NCBI GenBank assembly: GCA_025927935.1
Contig: JAICKM010000383.1
Span: 1 to 6,740 of the forward strand
Direction: 5' to 3'
DNA length: 6,740 bases
DNA from: Chloroflexia bacterium
GTDB taxonomy: Bacteria > Chloroflexota > Chloroflexia > QHBQ01 > JADMIH01
Position numbers and translations under genes: made by a program
The notes under the pieces: generated by a model
Told to the model about the DNA's origin: nothing
The model's database searches: none
What the model saw: only the letters and a program-made list of their open reading frames with translations
In this document: positions 5,401 through 6,740 of the stretch, in pieces
Layout of the letters: each line of letters begins with the position of its first letter
Position numbering within the stretch: the first letter of the stretch is position 1

Positions 5401-5429
5401 ATCTTACGATCATCGAGGCCAGGTGTCAA
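5401..5429 (-). promoter_or_regulatory. Near-consensus sigma70 promoter for the ferredoxin gene
   Basis: On the minus strand a perfect TTGACA (complement of 5424-5429) is followed after exactly 17 bp by TAAGAT (complement of 5401-5406). This predicts a start near 5394 and a 5' leader of about 110 nt. It is the strongest promoter in the window, consistent with abundant expression of a housekeeping ferredoxin. Confidence 0.8.
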
Positions 5430-5589
5430 TACCTGAGCTACACGCCTCCAATACCCGTTCGACCGCGAAGCGGATGAGTGACAATCATCGTTCTCGTGCC
5501 CGCGTGGCCCCGCCCGCGCCGGCACACCCCGCGCCCGACCCCGCCGGTGGGCGGTACGGGCCGGGCGGTGCAGGCGGATTCAGCAGCTA

Positions 5590-5618
5590 TTGACTCACGC
5601 ATACCGTTGTGCTAAATT
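5590..5618 (+). promoter_or_regulatory. Sigma70 promoter with extended -10 for the 5796 gene
   Basis: TTGACT (5590-5595) and TAAATT (5613-5618) are spaced by 17 bp, and TGC directly before the -10 box gives an extended -10. The predicted start is near 5625. It diverges from the ferredoxin promoter, with about 160 bp of apparently noncoding DNA between them. It rules out in-frame translation starts near 5619. Confidence 0.72.
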
Positions 5619-5634
5619 GTGATTGGTACCGGAA

Positions 5635-5750
5635 CGCGTGGGCGCGGTCCACGCGCTGTTGACTCCGTGTACCACCGGGCCGGTCCCACCGGCCCTCGGG
5701 CCGCCCGGCCAGGCGCGCCCGTAGCTACCTGCCCCCCAGGGCGCGGGGGG
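5635..5750 (+). promoter_or_regulatory. Hairpin-rich 5' leader of the 5796 gene
   Basis: Three perfect stems lie in the leader of about 170 nt. CGCGTGG (5635-5641) pairs with 5649-5655. GGGCCGGT (5677-5684) pairs with ACCGGCCC (5688-5695) around a 3-nt loop. CCCCCC (5732-5737) pairs with GGGGGG (5745-5750). None is followed by a U-run. They may stabilise the RNA or control expression, and no known riboswitch class is recognised. Confidence 0.45.
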
Positions 5751-5795
5751 ATCCACACACCAGCAGATTCGGACAAGTGCATAAGGAGACCGGTC

Positions 5796-6488
5796 ATGCA
5801 GATCGTGCGCTGGGCGGCGGTGGCCGCCGCGACCCTGGTGTTAGTCTTGATCGCCCTCGATCTACCCGGCAGCCTGTCCACCCAGGCCGCCGCCTCCGCT
5901 GCCCGGCCGGGCCGGGCCACGGCCACGACCACGCCCACCCCCGTGGCTTGCGTCGTCACCGGCGCCCCCACCCGCGTGCCCACGCCCGCCTTCACGCCCG
6001 GCCCCGGCTGCTCCGCCACCCCGGCGCGGGGCACCTTGCGTGCCGATATTACCGAGCACGCCGCCACCACCGAGGCGCGCTTCACTAACCGCTCCAACAC
6101 CTGTAGTTACCCAATTGGCCTGGCCGTCTACCGCGCCCCCGACGGCAACATCGACCACCAGCAGTTGTACGATTACCGGCTGGCCGTCATCCCGCCCAAC
6201 AGCACCCTGGTGCTGACGGTCAATAACCCCACCTGCGCCTTCCAGTCCGACGCCTTCTACGGGCCGCTGCTGGAGTCGTTCGCCGGGGGCGGGCGCTACG
6301 ACAAGCGCCGGCTGGACGACGACTTGGGCAACGCGGGCCGGCCCTGCTCCGTCTGCGTGACCGCCACCCCGACCAGCACGGGCACGCCGGCGTCCCCCAC
6401 GGCGACGCCGACGCTCCCACCGCCGCCGCCCACGGGTGGCCCGATCAAGGTACAGGCCAAAAATGCGGCCGGGTCCGGTTCGCGCTGA
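5796..6488 (+). CDS. Secreted Thr/Pro-rich protein with an unrecognised Cys-containing core
   Basis: A 230-residue protein of unknown function. The N-terminus is an export signal or single membrane anchor: MQIVRW, then hydrophobic residues 7-23, then a small-residue stretch STQAAAS where cleavage is plausible. Residues about 37-76 are Thr/Pro-rich with Cys52 and Cys72. The core (about 80-187) looks beta-rich and compact, with RFTNRSNTCSYPIGLAVYR (95-113), DHQQLYDYRL (120-129), VIPPNSTLVLTV (131-142), CAFQSDAFYGP (147-157) and RYDKRRLDDD (167-176). Cys103, 147, 184 and 187 could form disulfides. A second Thr/Pro stretch ends the protein, with no SLH or sorting motif after it. From memory, similar cores occur in Chloroflexota surface proteins, but I cannot name a family. 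The start at 5796 has AAGGAG (5783-5788) at 7-nt spacing, and upstream starts overlap the promoter or leader hairpins. It is probably monocistronic. Confidence 0.87.
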   Translation: MQIVRWAAVAAATLVLVLIALDLPGSLSTQAAASAARPGRATATTTPTPVACVVTGAPTRVPTPAFTPGPGCSATPARGTLRADITEHAATTEARFTNRSNTCSYPIGLAVYRAPDGNIDHQQLYDYRLAVIPPNSTLVLTVNNPTCAFQSDAFYGPLLESFAGGGRYDKRRLDDDLGNAGRPCSVCVTATPTSTGTPASPTATPTLPPPPPTGGPIKVQAKNAAGSGSR

Positions 6489-6499
6489 CCAGGGACCGG

Positions 6500-6535
6500 C
6501 GGGCGGGCAGCCCGGCGACGCGGGGCGCCCGCCCG
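6500..6535 (+). terminator. GC hairpin after the 5796 gene
   Basis: A perfect 9-bp stem, CGGGCGGGC (6500-6508) / GCCCGCCCG (6527-6535), begins 12 bp after the stop codon, with an 18-nt loop that can itself pair. CTTGCT follows rather than a clear U-run, so terminator strength is uncertain. Confidence 0.5.
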
Positions 6536-6554
6536 CTTGCTCGAAAGGTCAAAC

Positions 6555-6579
6555 GCCCCTCCCCGCGCCGGGGTGGGGC
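6555..6579. repeat. Near-perfect GC palindrome CCCCTCCCC...GGGGTGGGG
   Basis: GCCCCTCCCCG (6555-6565) pairs with CGGGGTGGGGC (6569-6579) around a 3-nt loop, with one T-T mismatch. It resembles the C-rich/G-rich hairpins (CCCCTCTCCC...GGGAGAGGGG) dispersed in many bacterial genomes, and it may also act as a second terminator after the 5796 gene. Nothing else supportable is seen between 6580 and 6664. Confidence 0.55.
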
Positions 6580-6664
6580 CGGAGGAGAGGTTGGACGCCC
6601 CGCAGCCAAGCCGCGGGCTAGCTAAGGCCGCCTGCGCGACCTAGCCCACGCAGACTGCCCGCCG

Positions 6665-6740
6665 CACTCGTCGTACTGACCACTGACCACTGACCACCGA
6701 CCACTGACCACTCGTCGCACTCAGCACTCAGTACTCAGCA
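6665..6740. repeat. Heptamer tandem array 4 (CTGACCA and CACTCAG; runs off window)
   Basis: A 7-bp period can be followed over at least 60 bp. Units of CTGACCA (6676-6696, one variant at 6697-6703, again 6704-6710) change to CACTCAG, CACTCAG and TACTCAG (6718-6738) through a CTCGTCG join. Read on the minus strand the units are TGCTGAG-, TGGTCAG- and TGGTCGG-like, the same family as the other three arrays. The array is cut off by the window edge. Confidence 0.85.

Noticed and set aside
5283..5525. N-terminal extension of the ferredoxin to 5525
   Set aside because: The strong TTGACA-17-TAAGAT promoter lies inside it, family members start at the equivalent of 5282, and a ribosome site is present there.
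5619..5795. N-terminal extension of the secreted protein to 5619
   Set aside because: The start would lie at the -10 box, and the stretch contains the leader hairpins. The hydrophobic signal begins right after ATG 5796, which has its own ribosome site.

Overview
This 6.7-kb window is GC-rich bacterial chromosome, most likely from the phylum Chloroflexota (Roseiflexus/Kouleothrix-like). That assignment is by inference. It rests on a surface protein ending in three SLH domains that all carry a TRGQ motif, long Thr/Pro linkers of the TPTATPT type, an uncharacterised secreted protein with the same linkers, and intergenic DNA full of 7-bp tandem repeats and short GC-rich palindromes. No rRNA, tRNA, transposase or cas gene is visible.

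Layout, left to right. A terminator-like or REP-like region (1-60) leads to an extended -10 promoter and a small VOC/glyoxalase-fold metalloprotein (146-538, +). Then comes a repeat-dense intergenic region (539-777): a heptamer array, four 16-bp palindromes spaced about 36 bp apart with the last one inverted, and a second heptamer array in the opposite orientation. A sigma70-like promoter (814-843) precedes the largest gene (922-3789, +). It encodes a 955-residue secreted protein: signal peptide, SBBP-associated N-terminal domain, seven SBBP beta-propeller repeats, Thr/Pro linker and three SLH domains. A convergent intergenic region (3790-3959) carries a strong bidirectional terminator and a palindrome.

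On the minus strand are an alpha/beta hydrolase (3960-4850) and a seven-iron ferredoxin (5028-5282). The ferredoxin has a near-consensus promoter at 5401-5429 and a structured leader. A divergent plus-strand promoter (5590-5618) drives a hairpin-rich leader of about 170 nt and a 230-residue secreted Thr/Pro-rich protein (5796-6488) with a Cys-containing core that I do not recognise. The window closes with GC hairpins and a long heptamer array (6665-6740).

The five genes do not form one operon. They look like separately transcribed housekeeping or cell-surface genes separated by repeats. The two secreted proteins probably both work at the cell envelope. The main oddities are the composite repeat cluster at 543-771, the related inverted repeats bracketing the hydrolase gene (whose codon use is visibly more relaxed than its neighbours'), and the structured leaders of the ferredoxin and the 5796 gene.
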